From Cytophagales bacterium (GTDB lineage: Bacteria > Bacteroidota > Bacteroidia > Cytophagales > Cytophagaceae): a stretch of DNA of 64,000 nt. This document shows, in pieces, positions 1 to 10,150 of the stretch. A program made the position numbers and the translations under genes. How positions within the stretch are numbered: position 1 is the stretch's first letter; the number at the start of each line of letters is the position of its first letter. The notes under the pieces are model-generated. The model made no database searches, had not been told where the DNA came from, and was given only the letters and a program-made list of their open reading frames with translations. Where the stretch lies: positions 62,001-126,000 of the forward strand of contig REBA01000015.1 of the NCBI GenBank assembly GCA_004294225.1, read 5' to 3'.

Positions 1-585
1 AATATCATTCCTTGCATCGCTTGTGCCACTTACCCCAGCAAAGTTCATTGCCATACGAGCAGGATCATTCAGACTACCACTATACCTACTGGTCTCTTCA
101 ATTGTAAATGAGCGTGCACTTACAGCGGCCATTTCATTGTTAGGCTTTGTTTTGTCTTTTTCAGCAGTAACTATTACTTCTTGGTTTTGGACAACTTGCT
201 CTTCAAGTTCAAAATTAACAATGAGTTCTTTCCCTGCGGTTACTAGTAGATTCGAAAAAACTTGTTCTGTATAACCCAAGTAAGTAACCTTTATAAAATG
301 ACGTCCTATGGATACCTCAGAAATCTTAAAATCGCCATCTAAGTCAGTCGTGGTTCCTTTCATTGGATTAAGGCTGGTAATAGTCACTATAGCTCCTACT
401 ATGGGATACTGAGTTTGTTTATCTACCACTTTACCTCTAATATTTTGATATAAAGATTTCTTAATTGTTTTAGAGGAATCTCCAAGGCTTTGCTGTGCAT
501 GAGACAATGATGATTTACAAAATATAAATACTGTAAAACACAAGAATAATAGAATTCTAAACAGAGATAAAAAATTAGCCCACAT
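1..585 (-). CDS. TonB-dependent receptor, N-terminal part (cut by window edge)
   Basis: Outer-membrane receptor that would import a ligand using TonB energy; only the first 195 codons are in the window. From the ATG at 585, residues 1-30 form a signal peptide ending near SHAQQ. Residues about 48-130 are a carboxypeptidase-regulatory-like beta-sandwich (pattern RGKVVD, then GTTTDLDGDF, then LGYTEQ), typical of Bacteroidota receptors. From about 165 the plug domain begins (LNDPARMAMNFAGVSG). The barrel lies outside the window, so the substrate cannot be told, and no SusD-like partner is visible. It is separated from the next gene upstream by about 130 bases. Confidence 0.85.
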   Translation of the reverse strand, partial: MWANFLSLFRILLFLCFTVFIFCKSSLSHAQQSLGDSSKTIKKSLYQNIRGKVVDKQTQYPIVGAIVTITSLNPMKGTTTDLDGDFKISEVSIGRHFIKVTYLGYTEQVFSNLLVTAGKELIVNFELEEQVVQNQEVIVTAEKDKTKPNNEMAAVSARSFTIEETSRYSGSLNDPARMAMNFAGVSGTSDARNDI

Positions 586-712
586 AAGAAGCAAAGCTAT
601 TGTTAAGTATTAATTTAAAGAATGAATTTAACAAGTTAATTATTGATAAAATAATCTTTAGTTCCAATATTATCTATACCTCTAATTCAGAGGAAAAAAA
701 ATTAAAGAATTG

Positions 713-1486
713 TCAGAGTTTTTCATCTACACCAAGACCAAATAATGCAAAATCGTACTTAACTGGGTCTTGAGCATCAAACTTTTTAAGATTCTTGGTA
801 AGTTCAAGAGCGGTATGCCAATCGGTAGATTTGCGTTTGATAAGCCCAAGCTTACGTGCTACCCTGTCTACATGAACATCACAAGGGCAAACTAATTGAC
901 TTGTTTTTATTCCTTTCCAAATCCCAAAATCTACCCCTTTATTATCCTTTCTTACCATCCACCTCAAAAACATATTTATTCTCTTACAAGAAGAGCTTTG
1001 TGCTGGAGAAGCCACATGCTTGTAGGTTCTAGTAGGAGCAAATTCATCATCAAAAAAAATATTTTTGAAATTTACTAAACCCATTTCTACAGAAGAAGAT
1101 TTAGGGCTAAGCACCTTTGAAAAACATTGTTCTAGAGACTCATGCTTTTGATAATATTTTTGAAAAAAACTAAGAAAATACAATGCATCAGTATCATTAA
1201 AAGTTCGATGTTTAAAACCTAATAATTTTTTAGCATCAGATGCTTGATGATTTATTACAAAATCATGTGGCACACCATCCATTCTAGTAATGAGGTCCTT
1301 TGCTTTGTTGATGATAGTTTTACGTTGCCCCCATGCTAATATAGCTACCCAAAAACCCATGATTTCAATGTCTTGTTTTTTGGTAAATAAATGAGGTATT
1401 AGAATAGGATCTTCCTCAATAAATTTAAGGGAATTATATTGTTCATATTTTTGATCTAAGAATAACTTAAGCTCTGCAAATTTCAT
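713..1486 (-). CDS. TIGR02757 / DUF2400 family protein
   Basis: A 257-residue cytoplasmic protein of the TIGR02757 (DUF2400) family, widespread in Bacteroidota and without a settled function. The family signature is clear in the C-terminal half: a CPCDVHVDRVARKLGL segment followed by a DPVKYDFALFGLG end. The internal FLRWMVRKD and VDFGIW motifs are also family-typical. I infer a helix-hairpin-helix-like fold related to DNA glycosylases from the D-x-H-V-x-R-V-A-R-K-L arrangement, but this is not proven. Length is usual for the family. The 65-residue gene upstream (1511-1708) is on the same strand 24 bases away, so the two are probably co-transcribed. Confidence 0.85.
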   Translation of the reverse strand: MKFAELKLFLDQKYEQYNSLKFIEEDPILIPHLFTKKQDIEIMGFWVAILAWGQRKTIINKAKDLITRMDGVPHDFVINHQASDAKKLLGFKHRTFNDTDALYFLSFFQKYYQKHESLEQCFSKVLSPKSSSVEMGLVNFKNIFFDDEFAPTRTYKHVASPAQSSSCKRINMFLRWMVRKDNKGVDFGIWKGIKTSQLVCPCDVHVDRVARKLGLIKRKSTDWHTALELTKNLKKFDAQDPVKYDFALFGLGVDEKL

Positions 1487-1510
1487 CGCACGATAAGATA
1501 TTGATAGGAA

Positions 1511-1708
1511 TTATACTTTATCTCCTTCATTGTTTTTTAATAAAAATCTTCTTCTTAAATCATTGATGATAAATTTCTTTTGTTCTGTAAAACTTGCTGG
1601 ATGAACTTGCTCAAAAAGATTTTTCAACTCCTGCCATTTTGAAGGTAAAACAGATTTAAATTTTGATGAATCAATTTTTTTCTGAATACAATATTCTTCC
1701 CAAGTCAT
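1511..1708 (-). CDS. Small conserved hypothetical protein, 65 aa
   Basis: I do not recognise a function. It is a short, charged, soluble protein with no signal peptide or membrane segment: N-terminal WEEYC, a central LPSKWQELKNLFEQVHP stretch that looks helical, and a basic end (DLRRRFLLKN). It lies 24 bases upstream of the DUF2400 gene on the same strand, consistent with a two-gene unit. The ATG at 1708 is the only reasonable start, and the frame is well filled with normal codon use, so it is probably a real gene. Confidence 0.6.
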   Translation of the reverse strand: MTWEEYCIQKKIDSSKFKSVLPSKWQELKNLFEQVHPASFTEQKKFIINDLRRRFLLKNNEGDKV

Positions 1709-1778
1709 ATTTGGTATATTTTATTTTGATTAAAAATCTTGCTGAAATTAACCATCAAATTTGTAATTTAGAATTAAT

Positions 1779-2690
1779 ATGTCAGTAAAGATTTCAGAAC
1801 TTACCAAAATATATGGTAATCAATACGCTGTAAACAATATTTCCTTCGAAGTAAAAAAAGGAGAAATACTTGGATTGCTTGGTCCGAACGGAGCTGGCAA
1901 ATCTACCACGATGAAAATTGCCACTTGCTACATTCCACCTACATCTGGGAACGTGGAAATATCAGGGTATAATGTCATAGATCAAGCGATGGAAGTTAAA
2001 AGAAAAGTTGGATATCTTCCTGAGCATAATCCATTATATTTAGATATGTATGTGTATGAATATCTTAATTTCATAGGAAGGGTTCATCAGCTAAAAGCTG
2101 CACAACTCCCCTCCAGAATTCGCCATATGATAGACATCACTGGGCTTGGTGTAGAACAAAACAAAAAAATAGGAGTATTATCAAAAGGCTACAGACAACG
2201 AGTAGGTCTAGCCCAGGCGCTCATTCATGACCCAGAGGTATTAATTCTAGATGAGCCTACTACAGGTCTAGATCCTAATCAAATTCTAGAAATTCGTAGT
2301 TTGATAAAAAATATCGGTAGAGAAAAAACAGTTATTCTTTCTACCCATATTATGCAAGAAGTGAAAGCCATTTGCGATAAAGTAGTAATAATTAATAAAG
2401 GAAAAATAGTCGCCAATGACCATATTAACAATCTATCAAAAGAACAAGAAAACACAAAAAAATTAATCGTAGAGTTTGACAAACCAATCCATATAGAATC
2501 AATACCCAAAGTAAATGGAATGATAAAAACAAATGCTATCTCTCCCCAAAAAATAGAAATAGAACATGATGGAAGCTTAGACATCAGAGCAGCACTTTCG
2601 CAACAATGTCAGTCAAATGGATTTCTAATTATTGGAATGACTCAAAAAGAAACCTCTATAGAAGACCTATTTAACCAATTAACTAATTAA
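1779..2690 (+). CDS. gldA: Gliding motility ABC transporter ATP-binding subunit GldA
   Basis: ATP-binding subunit of the GldAFG ABC transporter, which acts at the inner membrane and is required for gliding in flavobacteria. Walker A is GPNGAGKST at residues 35-43, the ABC signature region LSKGYRQR starts near 134, and Walker B VLILDEP is at 154-160, followed by an H-loop (STHIMQE). The roughly 300-residue length with a C-terminal extension of about 80 residues after the H-loop fits GldA rather than a generic ATPase. The permease genes gldF and gldG are not adjacent here. It is followed after 29 bases by a gene for a T9SS-exported hydrolase on the same strand. Other ABC-2 type exporters share this domain, so the name rests on overall similarity. 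Confidence 0.82.
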   Translation: MSVKISELTKIYGNQYAVNNISFEVKKGEILGLLGPNGAGKSTTMKIATCYIPPTSGNVEISGYNVIDQAMEVKRKVGYLPEHNPLYLDMYVYEYLNFIGRVHQLKAAQLPSRIRHMIDITGLGVEQNKKIGVLSKGYRQRVGLAQALIHDPEVLILDEPTTGLDPNQILEIRSLIKNIGREKTVILSTHIMQEVKAICDKVVIINKGKIVANDHINNLSKEQENTKKLIVEFDKPIHIESIPKVNGMIKTNAISPQKIEIEHDGSLDIRAALSQQCQSNGFLIIGMTQKETSIEDLFNQLTN

Positions 2691-2719
2691 CTAATTAACC
2701 AATCAAATATCTCCTTATT

Positions 2720-3970
2720 ATGAAAATATCAATAATACATCTAACCACCATCAAAACAGTCTTATTAATAACAATATGCTCGACCTTCAACCTATATAGT
2801 CAAATATTACCACCTGCACAGCCGATTCTAGGCCCTGGAGGAAAAACAGCTGAAATTCACTTAGGTTTTGATTCTGCATTTTATGGAGACAAAATAGAAA
2901 ATCAATTTTGGCTCTTCGAACCCAAAACACCAAAACCAAGCAATGCACCTGTAGTATTCTTCTGGCATGGTACCTACACAGGTAAAGCTCGTGAGTTAGG
3001 TGCTGTTCTTGCATCTGACCTTTTTGAGTATGTAAAAAGAGGTTATATAGTAGTAGCACCCCTATATCAACATGGCTCTTACGAACCAACTGCTTCAAAA
3101 AAAATAGAACTATTCGGTTCAATCACTAAAGCAGCATTAGCAGAATTAGAAAAACCTGGACATATCACACCTCAAAAAAACAAAGAAGGCTTGATTAACT
3201 ACGGTTGCGTTGGTTATTCTCTAGGAGGAATGATATTTGCAGGAGCAAACAACTACCAAAAATTAGGAATCCACGCGCCTTTGGCATTAGTAGGTGTTTT
3301 ACCATTTGGTCATCAAGAACATACCCCATACTCTAATATTCCAACTTCTACCAAAGTAGCACTTATATCAAGCGACTCAGACATGGACTTCTTGAAAGTG
3401 CAAGCTGACAATATGCACTGGCCAGGTCTTGCCCACATCCCCTGTAAAAACAAAGTCTATGTTTACGCTCAATCAGGTAACGGACTTACCGCAGACCACC
3501 TTTTTCCTCTACGAATTGCCATCAATTCGTTAGATTATTTTGTGGCATGGAAATACACCTTTGGAATGATGGATTGTGCCCTTCAAAATAAAAATTGCGA
3601 ATACGTTCTTACAAATCGTGACAGTATCACCTTTACAGGACTTTTTTCAAACCAAAAACCTGCAAAACCACTGATAATAAAAGATGGTGCTTGTGATGCT
3701 GTAACCTCTCTTATTAAAAACAACAACGCCATTGTCAACAATGAAATTTCGTATCAAAATCCAGTAAACAAACAACTCTCTATTCACTATCGTTCCAAAG
3801 GTAGTTACGAAGCGAAAATAATCGATATGAATGGCCTACTTCGTCTTTCAGAAATGAGTGCAGACCAAACTCAAAACATAAATACTTCTAATTTAAAACC
3901 TGGTATTTACTTATTAGAAATCACAAACGACAATGAAATCATAAAAAGAGATAAAATAATTATTGAATAG
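2720..3970 (+). CDS. Secreted alpha/beta hydrolase with type IX sorting domain
   Basis: A 416-residue exported hydrolase; the substrate is unknown. Residues 1-28 are a signal peptide ending NLYSQ. The alpha/beta-hydrolase core shows an oxyanion HG (FWHGT, 81-85), the nucleophile elbow GYSLGG with Ser167, and a late His260 in LTADHLF, with Asp219/221 as acid candidates. Residues about 346-416 are a type A type IX secretion sorting domain: NPVN opening, a DMNG turn and a GIYLLEI ending strand. The product should cross the outer membrane and be attached or released there. It is followed by a perfect 16-base inverted repeat (3990-4034) that probably ends the transcript. Confidence 0.82.
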   Translation: MKISIIHLTTIKTVLLITICSTFNLYSQILPPAQPILGPGGKTAEIHLGFDSAFYGDKIENQFWLFEPKTPKPSNAPVVFFWHGTYTGKARELGAVLASDLFEYVKRGYIVVAPLYQHGSYEPTASKKIELFGSITKAALAELEKPGHITPQKNKEGLINYGCVGYSLGGMIFAGANNYQKLGIHAPLALVGVLPFGHQEHTPYSNIPTSTKVALISSDSDMDFLKVQADNMHWPGLAHIPCKNKVYVYAQSGNGLTADHLFPLRIAINSLDYFVAWKYTFGMMDCALQNKNCEYVLTNRDSITFTGLFSNQKPAKPLIIKDGACDAVTSLIKNNNAIVNNEISYQNPVNKQLSIHYRSKGSYEAKIIDMNGLLRLSEMSADQTQNINTSNLKPGIYLLEITNDNEIIKRDKIIIE

Positions 3971-3989
3971 CTACCCTATATTTCATTAA

Positions 3990-4034
3990 ATCATCGAGCA
4001 CAATTAATTTTACTAAAAAATTGTGCTCGATGAT
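3990..4034. terminator. Perfect 16-bp inverted repeat between two secreted-protein genes
   Basis: Arms 3990-4005 and 4019-4034 are exact reverse complements around a 13-base loop. It sits 20 bases after the hydrolase stop. The T tail is weak (ATTTTA), so it may act as a terminator or as a 3' stabilising stem. A GTG at 4023 that would extend the next gene lies inside the right arm, which is why the ATG at 4050 is preferred as that gene's start. Confidence 0.6.
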
Positions 4035-4049
4035 ATTTTAAAAGAAACC

Positions 4050-6161
4050 ATGAATTTTTTAAAATCTAAAAACAGCAAAATTCTATCTATTTTAATATGT
4101 TTCTATTTGGGGCTTGCCCCCAAATTATATGCACAAAACACTCTAATATTTAAAGACAGTGTACTTTACATCGGTAAAAAAGATGTTACCCAAAACAAAA
4201 ATTTTTACAAGATTTCCTCTAAGCTCAACACCAAATTTCTACCTAAAAACAGCATCATTAAAATAACGATTATAGATTCAAATTCTACACAGTTCGGATA
4301 CATCAATTCAAAAAGAAAATTCATCATCCCACCCATATACGATACCATCATCAATGATAGCAACCCTAACAGAATACTATTAGGACGATATTTTCCAGAA
4401 ATAGCACCCGAACAACTCTTTATAGGAATCATCGACTTGCAGAACAACCCTATTATTCCTGTATCATTTACCGAAATTTCAAAATCTAACAATGGAATTA
4501 TTCCAGTAAAAACCAGAAAAAACTTATGGGGTTTATACGATACTTCAGGAAGACTAATTCATGAACCCGAATTAGACAGCATTAAATTCACCGCTAAAAA
4601 AGGAGTTTGGGTAAGAAAACATGGGAAATGGGGATTGGTCAATGAGTTCGGGAAATACAGTATTCCTTTAAAATATAAATTCGTCCAGCCCGATACTGGC
4701 GACTACACATTAGCAACCAAATTCAGCACTTTTGATTACGTGAATATCAAATCTGAAAAAGAATTTTCTATAGACTGCGATAGTATAATTAACTTTTCGA
4801 AAGGTTATTACCTCTACTATCAAAATGAGAAATGCGGATTAAAAAACATCAAAGAAGATACCAAGCCCATATACTCTAAAGTAGGCAAAGTAATTAACCA
4901 AAAAGCTATTGCTTGTAAAAGCGGGAAGTGGGGAATCATTAACCATTTAGGAAAAGTAAAACTCCCTTTTCAATACGATAGTATTCAAATAGATCATTCA
5001 GAATATATAAGATTGATGAAAAACAACTTTTGGGGCATGGTGAATGGCATCAATTTTCAAAAAATCCCCTACCAATACCAACAACTAAAAAACTATTCTA
5101 ATGGTATGATTGCCGCATTAGGCAACGAATCGAAATGGGGATACCTTAATATAGTTGGCGATACAGTCATTCCATTTCAATTTGAAGAAGCATCTGATTT
5201 CGCTTATGGTCTAGCCACAGTTAGAATCAACGATAGTAGCTACATTATCAATAAAAAAGGTTTAGTAATGGTCGCTCCTAAAGACATGCCAAGATTCTCA
5301 CAAGGAGCAGGAACTATTCACAACAACCAAGCTATTCAATATAACTTTCCAATAGAATATTATGAAAACTATACAAAAATTGCCAATGGATTATGTTTAG
5401 TAAGCTGTGCTAATAAATACGGCATTCTTGGAAAAGAAGCACAAGAACTTTTTCCACCAATTGGCGACACGGTAATTTATGACAAAGAACATCAGGTAGT
5501 TATTTTTCATTGCGATACTATGGCAGGGGTAGTAGATATTTATAACAATTATAGACATCCATTATTTTATAATTTTGATACCATCCACCAATATTCACAG
5601 AACTGTGCCCTCGCAAAAAAAAATGGGTATTATGGAGGTATAGATTTATCAAAAAACATTAGGGTTGCTCCTCAGTACGAACAAATGAAAGATTATCATG
5701 ATGGTAAATGGGGCATAACTTTGCAAGGTAAATGGGGTTTCATAGATTTGAACGAAAACATAGTAGTCCAACCAAATTATGACGACATTCAGCCCTTTAA
5801 TGGAGCAGCCGGTGGCATTAAATACAAAGGCAGATGGAACTTAATTTCAGACCAAGACAAAGAACTTAACACCACCACATACGACAGCATAGCACCCACC
5901 CCATTCAAATCTTGGGTACTATTCCTAGATGGAAAACAAGGACTAACAGATACTACTGGAAAAGAAATCATCGTATGCAGATACGATAAAATAAAAGACC
6001 TCGGCAATGGATGGATTCAGGTCTGGAAAAACAACAAAACAGGAATTATGGATAGGTTTCAAAATTTTCTAATGCCTATCGTATACGACAAATTTAGCTT
6101 CGATGAACTAAATCAAATTTTTATTTTTAATGAAAAAGAAAAAAAGGTTTTAATAAAATAA
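4050..6161 (+). CDS. WG-repeat protein with signal peptide
   Basis: A 703-residue secreted or periplasmic protein built almost wholly of WG (KWG) beta-repeats. The first about 29 residues from the ATG at 4050 are a signal peptide ending KLYAQ. Repeats recur as W-G-[LIFY]-[IVY]-[DN] followed by G and then a P-x-x-[YF] strand, for example KWGLVNEFGK, KWGIINHLGK, KWGYLNIVGD and KWGFIDLNEN. Such proteins are abundant in Bacteroidota; the repeats are thought to mediate binding, and no catalytic residues are visible. There is no type IX sorting domain at the C-terminus. A GTG 27 bases upstream is in frame but falls within a strong hairpin. Confidence 0.82.
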   Translation: MNFLKSKNSKILSILICFYLGLAPKLYAQNTLIFKDSVLYIGKKDVTQNKNFYKISSKLNTKFLPKNSIIKITIIDSNSTQFGYINSKRKFIIPPIYDTIINDSNPNRILLGRYFPEIAPEQLFIGIIDLQNNPIIPVSFTEISKSNNGIIPVKTRKNLWGLYDTSGRLIHEPELDSIKFTAKKGVWVRKHGKWGLVNEFGKYSIPLKYKFVQPDTGDYTLATKFSTFDYVNIKSEKEFSIDCDSIINFSKGYYLYYQNEKCGLKNIKEDTKPIYSKVGKVINQKAIACKSGKWGIINHLGKVKLPFQYDSIQIDHSEYIRLMKNNFWGMVNGINFQKIPYQYQQLKNYSNGMIAALGNESKWGYLNIVGDTVIPFQFEEASDFAYGLATVRINDSSYIINKKGLVMVAPKDMPRFSQGAGTIHNNQAIQYNFPIEYYENYTKIANGLCLVSCANKYGILGKEAQELFPPIGDTVIYDKEHQVVIFHCDTMAGVVDIYNNYRHPLFYNFDTIHQYSQNCALAKKNGYYGGIDLSKNIRVAPQYEQMKDYHDGKWGITLQGKWGFIDLNENIVVQPNYDDIQPFNGAAGGIKYKGRWNLISDQDKELNTTTYDSIAPTPFKSWVLFLDGKQGLTDTTGKEIIVCRYDKIKDLGNGWIQVWKNNKTGIMDRFQNFLMPIVYDKFSFDELNQIFIFNEKEKKVLIK

Positions 6162-6635
6162 TTCAAAAATATTAATAATTCTACATTAGCTTATAAAATA
6201 AGGGCAATAAAGAGAATTTTAACCCTTATCTATCTTTCTTACTTTAATTTCTAACTACAATTAAATCACAAAACATAAGAATGTTGAAAAGTATTTAATT
6301 TGTTCAAACCATGCATAAATCATTGGTATTTCATATTTCATCAGACGTAATTAATATAAATAATTAATTATCAATAAAATATTCAAATTTTAAAAATCTA
6401 TTAGTATAGGTTTGTGGATAAAATACTTTTTGAGTTTTAGCTACTTTGGCTCATATTTGTAAACATCAAGTAAGCCTATTATTATATGTGTTTTTGAGTT
6501 TTGCACTCAACAACGAATGCCGAATCGCTAATAAGTATTTATTCTTCTAAATACAAAAAAATAATTTAGTTTGATTCAAATAAATAGTTGCAATTATACC
6601 ATTTGATTATTATATTGATATAACCTAAAATTATC
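6162..6635. other. Intergenic region ahead of nrdB (474 bp)
   Basis: No credible coding sequence in either strand. Near its left end is a weak hairpin (TAAGGG at 6199-6204 with CCCTTA at 6223-6228), a possible end of the WG-protein transcript. A TAnnTTTG-type box lies at 6406-6413 without a good upstream TTG. The phrase TTTTTGAGTTTT occurs twice (near 6428 and 6493), and the second copy forms a 6-bp stem TTGAGT/ACTCAA (6494-6510). I cannot assign a riboswitch or regulator site. Confidence 0.4.
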
Positions 6636-7613
6636 ATGAGCGAAATAGAAGAACCAATACTAAAAGAAAATAAAAATCGATTTGTTTTATTCCCTATTCA
6701 GCACGACGATATATGGCAAATGTATAAACAAGAGGAAGCTAGTTTTTGGACAGCTGAAGAAATAGACTTATCTCAAGACCTTTCAGATTGGGAAAAACTC
6801 AATGATGGAGAAAGACATTTTGTTTCGCATGTACTTGCATTTTTTGCTGCAAGCGACGGGATAGTAAATGAAAATCTTGCACAAAATTTTCTAGAAGAAG
6901 TTCAATATCCAGAAGCAAAATGCTTCTATGGTTTTCAGATTATGATGGAAAATATTCATTCTGAAACCTACTCATTACTTATAGACACCTACATTAAAGA
7001 CCCAAAAGAAAAAAATAAACTTTTCAATGCCTTAGAAACTGTGCCTTGTGTAGGTAAAAAAGGAGAATGGGCACTAAAATGGATTGGCAATGGTAGTTTT
7101 GCTCAAAGAATTATTGCCTTTGCCGCAGTAGAAGGGATATTTTTCTCTGGAAGTTTTTGTTCTATATTTTGGCTAAAGAAGAGAGGTTTGATGCCTGGTC
7201 TTAGCTTTTCTAATGAGCTTATTTCAAGAGACGAAGGACTACACTGCGATTTTGCGTGTTTGCTTTACACCAAGTATATCACCAACAAATTACCTGAAGA
7301 ACAAGTTATAGACATCATCAGAAATGCAGTGGAAATAGAGCAAGAATTCATAATAGATGCACTTCCCGTTGCCTTAATAGGAATGAATTCAAAACTCATG
7401 TCGCAGTATATAGAATTTGTAGCAGACCGCCTACTAGACGCTTTGGGTTGTAAGAAGATATATAATGTTAGTAATCCTTTTGATTTTATGGAAATGATTT
7501 CCTTGCAAGGGAAAACAAATTTCTTTGAAAAAAGAGTTGCCGAATACCAAAAAGCTGGAGTAATGTCTGATAATACCGATGCCCATAAATTTAGTATTGA
7601 CGAAGACTTTTAA
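6636..7613 (+). CDS. nrdB: Ribonucleoside-diphosphate reductase, beta (radical) subunit
   Basis: Small subunit of aerobic class Ia ribonucleotide reductase. It holds the diferric-tyrosyl radical that NrdA uses to reduce ribonucleotides. All ligands can be placed: Asp44, Glu105, His108, Glu166, Glu200 and His203, with the radical Tyr112 in the [11 protein letters not shown] motif. The sequence is of the eukaryotic-like type ([18 protein letters not shown]). The C-terminal tail ends FSIDEDF, the acidic-aromatic peptide that docks to the large subunit. 325 residues is normal. nrdA follows after 48 bases, so the two form one operon. Confidence 0.95.
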   Translation: MSEIEEPILKENKNRFVLFPIQHDDIWQMYKQEEASFWTAEEIDLSQDLSDWEKLNDGERHFVSHVLAFFAASDGIVNENLAQNFLEEVQYPEAKCFYGFQIMMENIHSETYSLLIDTYIKDPKEKNKLFNALETVPCVGKKGEWALKWIGNGSFAQRIIAFAAVEGIFFSGSFCSIFWLKKRGLMPGLSFSNELISRDEGLHCDFACLLYTKYITNKLPEEQVIDIIRNAVEIEQEFIIDALPVALIGMNSKLMSQYIEFVADRLLDALGCKKIYNVSNPFDFMEMISLQGKTNFFEKRVAEYQKAGVMSDNTDAHKFSIDEDF

Positions 7614-7661
7614 TATCATTTTATAAATTTTATTTTTTACAAAAACACAACACCTAAAAAT

Positions 7662-10058
7662 ATGTTAGTAGTAAAGAGAGACGGACGAAGAGAATCCGTA
7701 AGGTTTGACAAAATAACTGCAAGAATAGAAAAACTATGCTATGGGTTGGATATGCGTTTTATTGACCCAATAGATGTTTCTAAGAAAGTCATTGATGGTC
7801 TTTATGACGGTGTAAGCACAGAAGAGCTAGATAAATTAGCTGCTGAAGTTTCAGCATCTCTTACTACCAAACATCCAGATTATGCTACTCTAGCCGCAAG
7901 GATAGCTATATCTAACTTACACAAAGTTACTAGCAAGTCTTTTTCAAATACCATAAAAAGACTATATACCTATGAAGACCCTCATACAGGTGAAAACGCT
8001 TCGCTTATCTCTAAAGAAGTATATGAAGCTGTTCGCAAGCATGCCTCATTGCTAGATTCTAGTATTATTTATGACAGAGACTTCAACTACGATTATTTCG
8101 GATTCAAAACATTAGAGCGTTCCTATCTGCTAAAGCTAGATGGAAAAATTGTAGAAAGACCTCAGCACATGCTTATGCGTGTTTCGATAGGAATTCACTA
8201 CAACAATGTAGATGCCGCCATAGAAACCTACAACTTAATGTCGGAAAAATGGTTTACCCATGCTACACCTACTTTATTTAATGCTGGTACACCAAAGCCA
8301 CAGCTCTCTTCTTGCTTCTTGCTTACAATGAAAGACGATAGCATAGATGGAATATATGACACACTAAAACAATGTGCTAAAATATCGCAATCAGCTGGAG
8401 GTATAGGCTTGAGTATTCATACAGTAAGAGCTACAGGATCATACATCAAAGGAACAAATGGAACTTCCAATGGTATTATCCCAATGTTGCGTGTTTTCAA
8501 TGATACTGCAAGATACGTAGATCAAGGAGGAGGAAAAAGAAAAGGAGCATTTGCTATATATATTGAACCATGGCATTCCGATATATTTGAATTCTTAGAC
8601 CTTAGAAAAAATCATGGGAAAGAAGAAATAAGAGCGAGAGATTTATTCTATGCACTTTGGGTTTCAGACTTGTTCATGAGAAGAGTAGAAGAAAATTCTG
8701 ACTGGTCTTTATTCTGCCCCAACGAAGCTCCAGGACTAGATGAAGTATATGGTAAAGACTTTGAAGCCTTATATGAGAAATATGAAAAAGAAGGTAGAGC
8801 TAGAAAATCAGTAAAAGCACAGGATTTATGGTATGCTATTCTTGAAGCACAAGTAGAAACAGGCAACCCATACATGCTCTTTAAAGATCACGCCAATAAA
8901 AAATCTAATCAAAAGAATGTAGGAACTATCAAGTCTAGTAACCTATGTACTGAGATTATGGAATATACTTCTCCTAAAGAAGTAGCTGTATGTAACTTGG
9001 CATCTTTAGCCCTACCAAAATACATCATAGATGGAAAATTTGATCATCAAAGACTATACGAAGTTACTTATGTAGCTACTAAAAACCTTAACAGAGTAAT
9101 AGACATTAATTACTACCCAGTTGAGGAAGCTCGCTACTCTAATTTACGCCACCGCCCTATTGGCTTGGGTGTTCAGGGATTAGCAGATGTTTTCATTCAA
9201 CTAAGAATGCCATTCGAATCAGAAGAAGCTCAGGGTTTGAATAAAGACATTTTTGAAACAATCTATTTTGCTGCAATGACTGCATCAAAAGACCTATCAA
9301 AAATAGATGGTCCATATGAAACATTCAAAGGATCTCCAGTATCCAAAGGTATCTTCCAATTTGATATGTGGGGAGTTACGCCAAACAGTGGACGCTGGGA
9401 TTGGGACAGCCTGAAAAAAGAAGTAAAACAACATGGAGTTAGAAATTCTCTTCTTGTAGCTCCTATGCCTACAGCATCTACCTCTCAAATTCTAGGAAAT
9501 AATGAATGCTTCGAACCATACACTTCTAATATCTACACTAGAAGAGTATTATCAGGAGAATTCGTAGTAGTAAATAAACATTTACTAAAAGACCTTGTAA
9601 ATCTTGGATTATGGAACGATAAAATGAAAAACAAGCTTATCGCTGCCAATGGTTCCGTTCAAAACATTACAGAAATTCCACAGAATTTAAAAGACTTATA
9701 CAAAACTGTTTGGGAAATCAAACAAAAGACCTTAATCGACATGGCTGCAGACAGAGGAGCATTCGTTTGTCAAAGTCAAAGCCTAAACATTCACATGATT
9801 GATGTGAATTTTGGAAAGCTTACCTCTATGCACTTTTATGCTTGGAAAAAAGGATTAAAAACAGGTATGTATTATTTGAGAACAAAAGCAGCTGTAGATG
9901 CTATCAAATTTACAGTAGAAAAACAAGCCGAAGTTCCTTTAGAGCCAATTATCAATTCAGATACTGTAAAAGCAACCCAAGAACAATTAGCAAAAAAACA
10001 AGCCGATATGGTCTGCTCTCTAGATAATCCAGAGGGTTGCGAATCTTGTAGCGGTTAA
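7662..10058 (+). CDS. nrdA: Ribonucleoside-diphosphate reductase, alpha (catalytic) subunit
   Basis: Large subunit of class Ia ribonucleotide reductase, 798 residues. The first about 90 residues form an ATP-cone, the site of dATP inhibition. Active-site residues are visible: the N-x-C-x-E motif at Asn427, Cys429 and Glu431 (SNLCTE), and the redox pair Cys218 (SSCFLL) and Cys444 (VAVCNLAS). The C-terminal CESC shuttles electrons from thioredoxin or glutaredoxin. It is the second gene of the nrdBA unit and is closed by a strong hairpin terminator at 10076-10112. Confidence 0.95.
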   Translation: MLVVKRDGRRESVRFDKITARIEKLCYGLDMRFIDPIDVSKKVIDGLYDGVSTEELDKLAAEVSASLTTKHPDYATLAARIAISNLHKVTSKSFSNTIKRLYTYEDPHTGENASLISKEVYEAVRKHASLLDSSIIYDRDFNYDYFGFKTLERSYLLKLDGKIVERPQHMLMRVSIGIHYNNVDAAIETYNLMSEKWFTHATPTLFNAGTPKPQLSSCFLLTMKDDSIDGIYDTLKQCAKISQSAGGIGLSIHTVRATGSYIKGTNGTSNGIIPMLRVFNDTARYVDQGGGKRKGAFAIYIEPWHSDIFEFLDLRKNHGKEEIRARDLFYALWVSDLFMRRVEENSDWSLFCPNEAPGLDEVYGKDFEALYEKYEKEGRARKSVKAQDLWYAILEAQVETGNPYMLFKDHANKKSNQKNVGTIKSSNLCTEIMEYTSPKEVAVCNLASLALPKYIIDGKFDHQRLYEVTYVATKNLNRVIDINYYPVEEARYSNLRHRPIGLGVQGLADVFIQLRMPFESEEAQGLNKDIFETIYFAAMTASKDLSKIDGPYETFKGSPVSKGIFQFDMWGVTPNSGRWDWDSLKKEVKQHGVRNSLLVAPMPTASTSQILGNNECFEPYTSNIYTRRVLSGEFVVVNKHLLKDLVNLGLWNDKMKNKLIAANGSVQNITEIPQNLKDLYKTVWEIKQKTLIDMAADRGAFVCQSQSLNIHMIDVNFGKLTSMHFYAWKKGLKTGMYYLRTKAAVDAIKFTVEKQAEVPLEPIINSDTVKATQEQLAKKQADMVCSLDNPEGCESCSG

Positions 10059-10075
10059 TCCAAAAATTACTATAT

Positions 10076-10112
10076 AAAAAAGCCCAATAGCAAAATACTA
10101 TTGGGCTTTTTT
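10076..10112 (+). terminator. Rho-independent terminator of nrdBA
   Basis: Perfect 15-base stem (10076-10090 with 10098-10112) around a 7-base loop, GC-rich in the middle (GCCC/GGGC) and flanked by six A and six T. It begins 18 bases after the nrdA stop and could also work on the other strand. Confidence 0.88.
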
Positions 10113-10150
10113 GTGACCTTAGCCTTTTAATCAGAACAAACCAACTCGAT

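Noticed and set aside
23-274. Plus-strand ORF of 83 codons at the left edge
   Set aside because: Antisense to the TonB receptor N-terminus, whose domains are clearly recognisable.
6476-6491. NrdR-box look-alike upstream of nrdB
   Set aside because: Only about nine of sixteen positions agree and there is no second box at the expected 31-32 base spacing.
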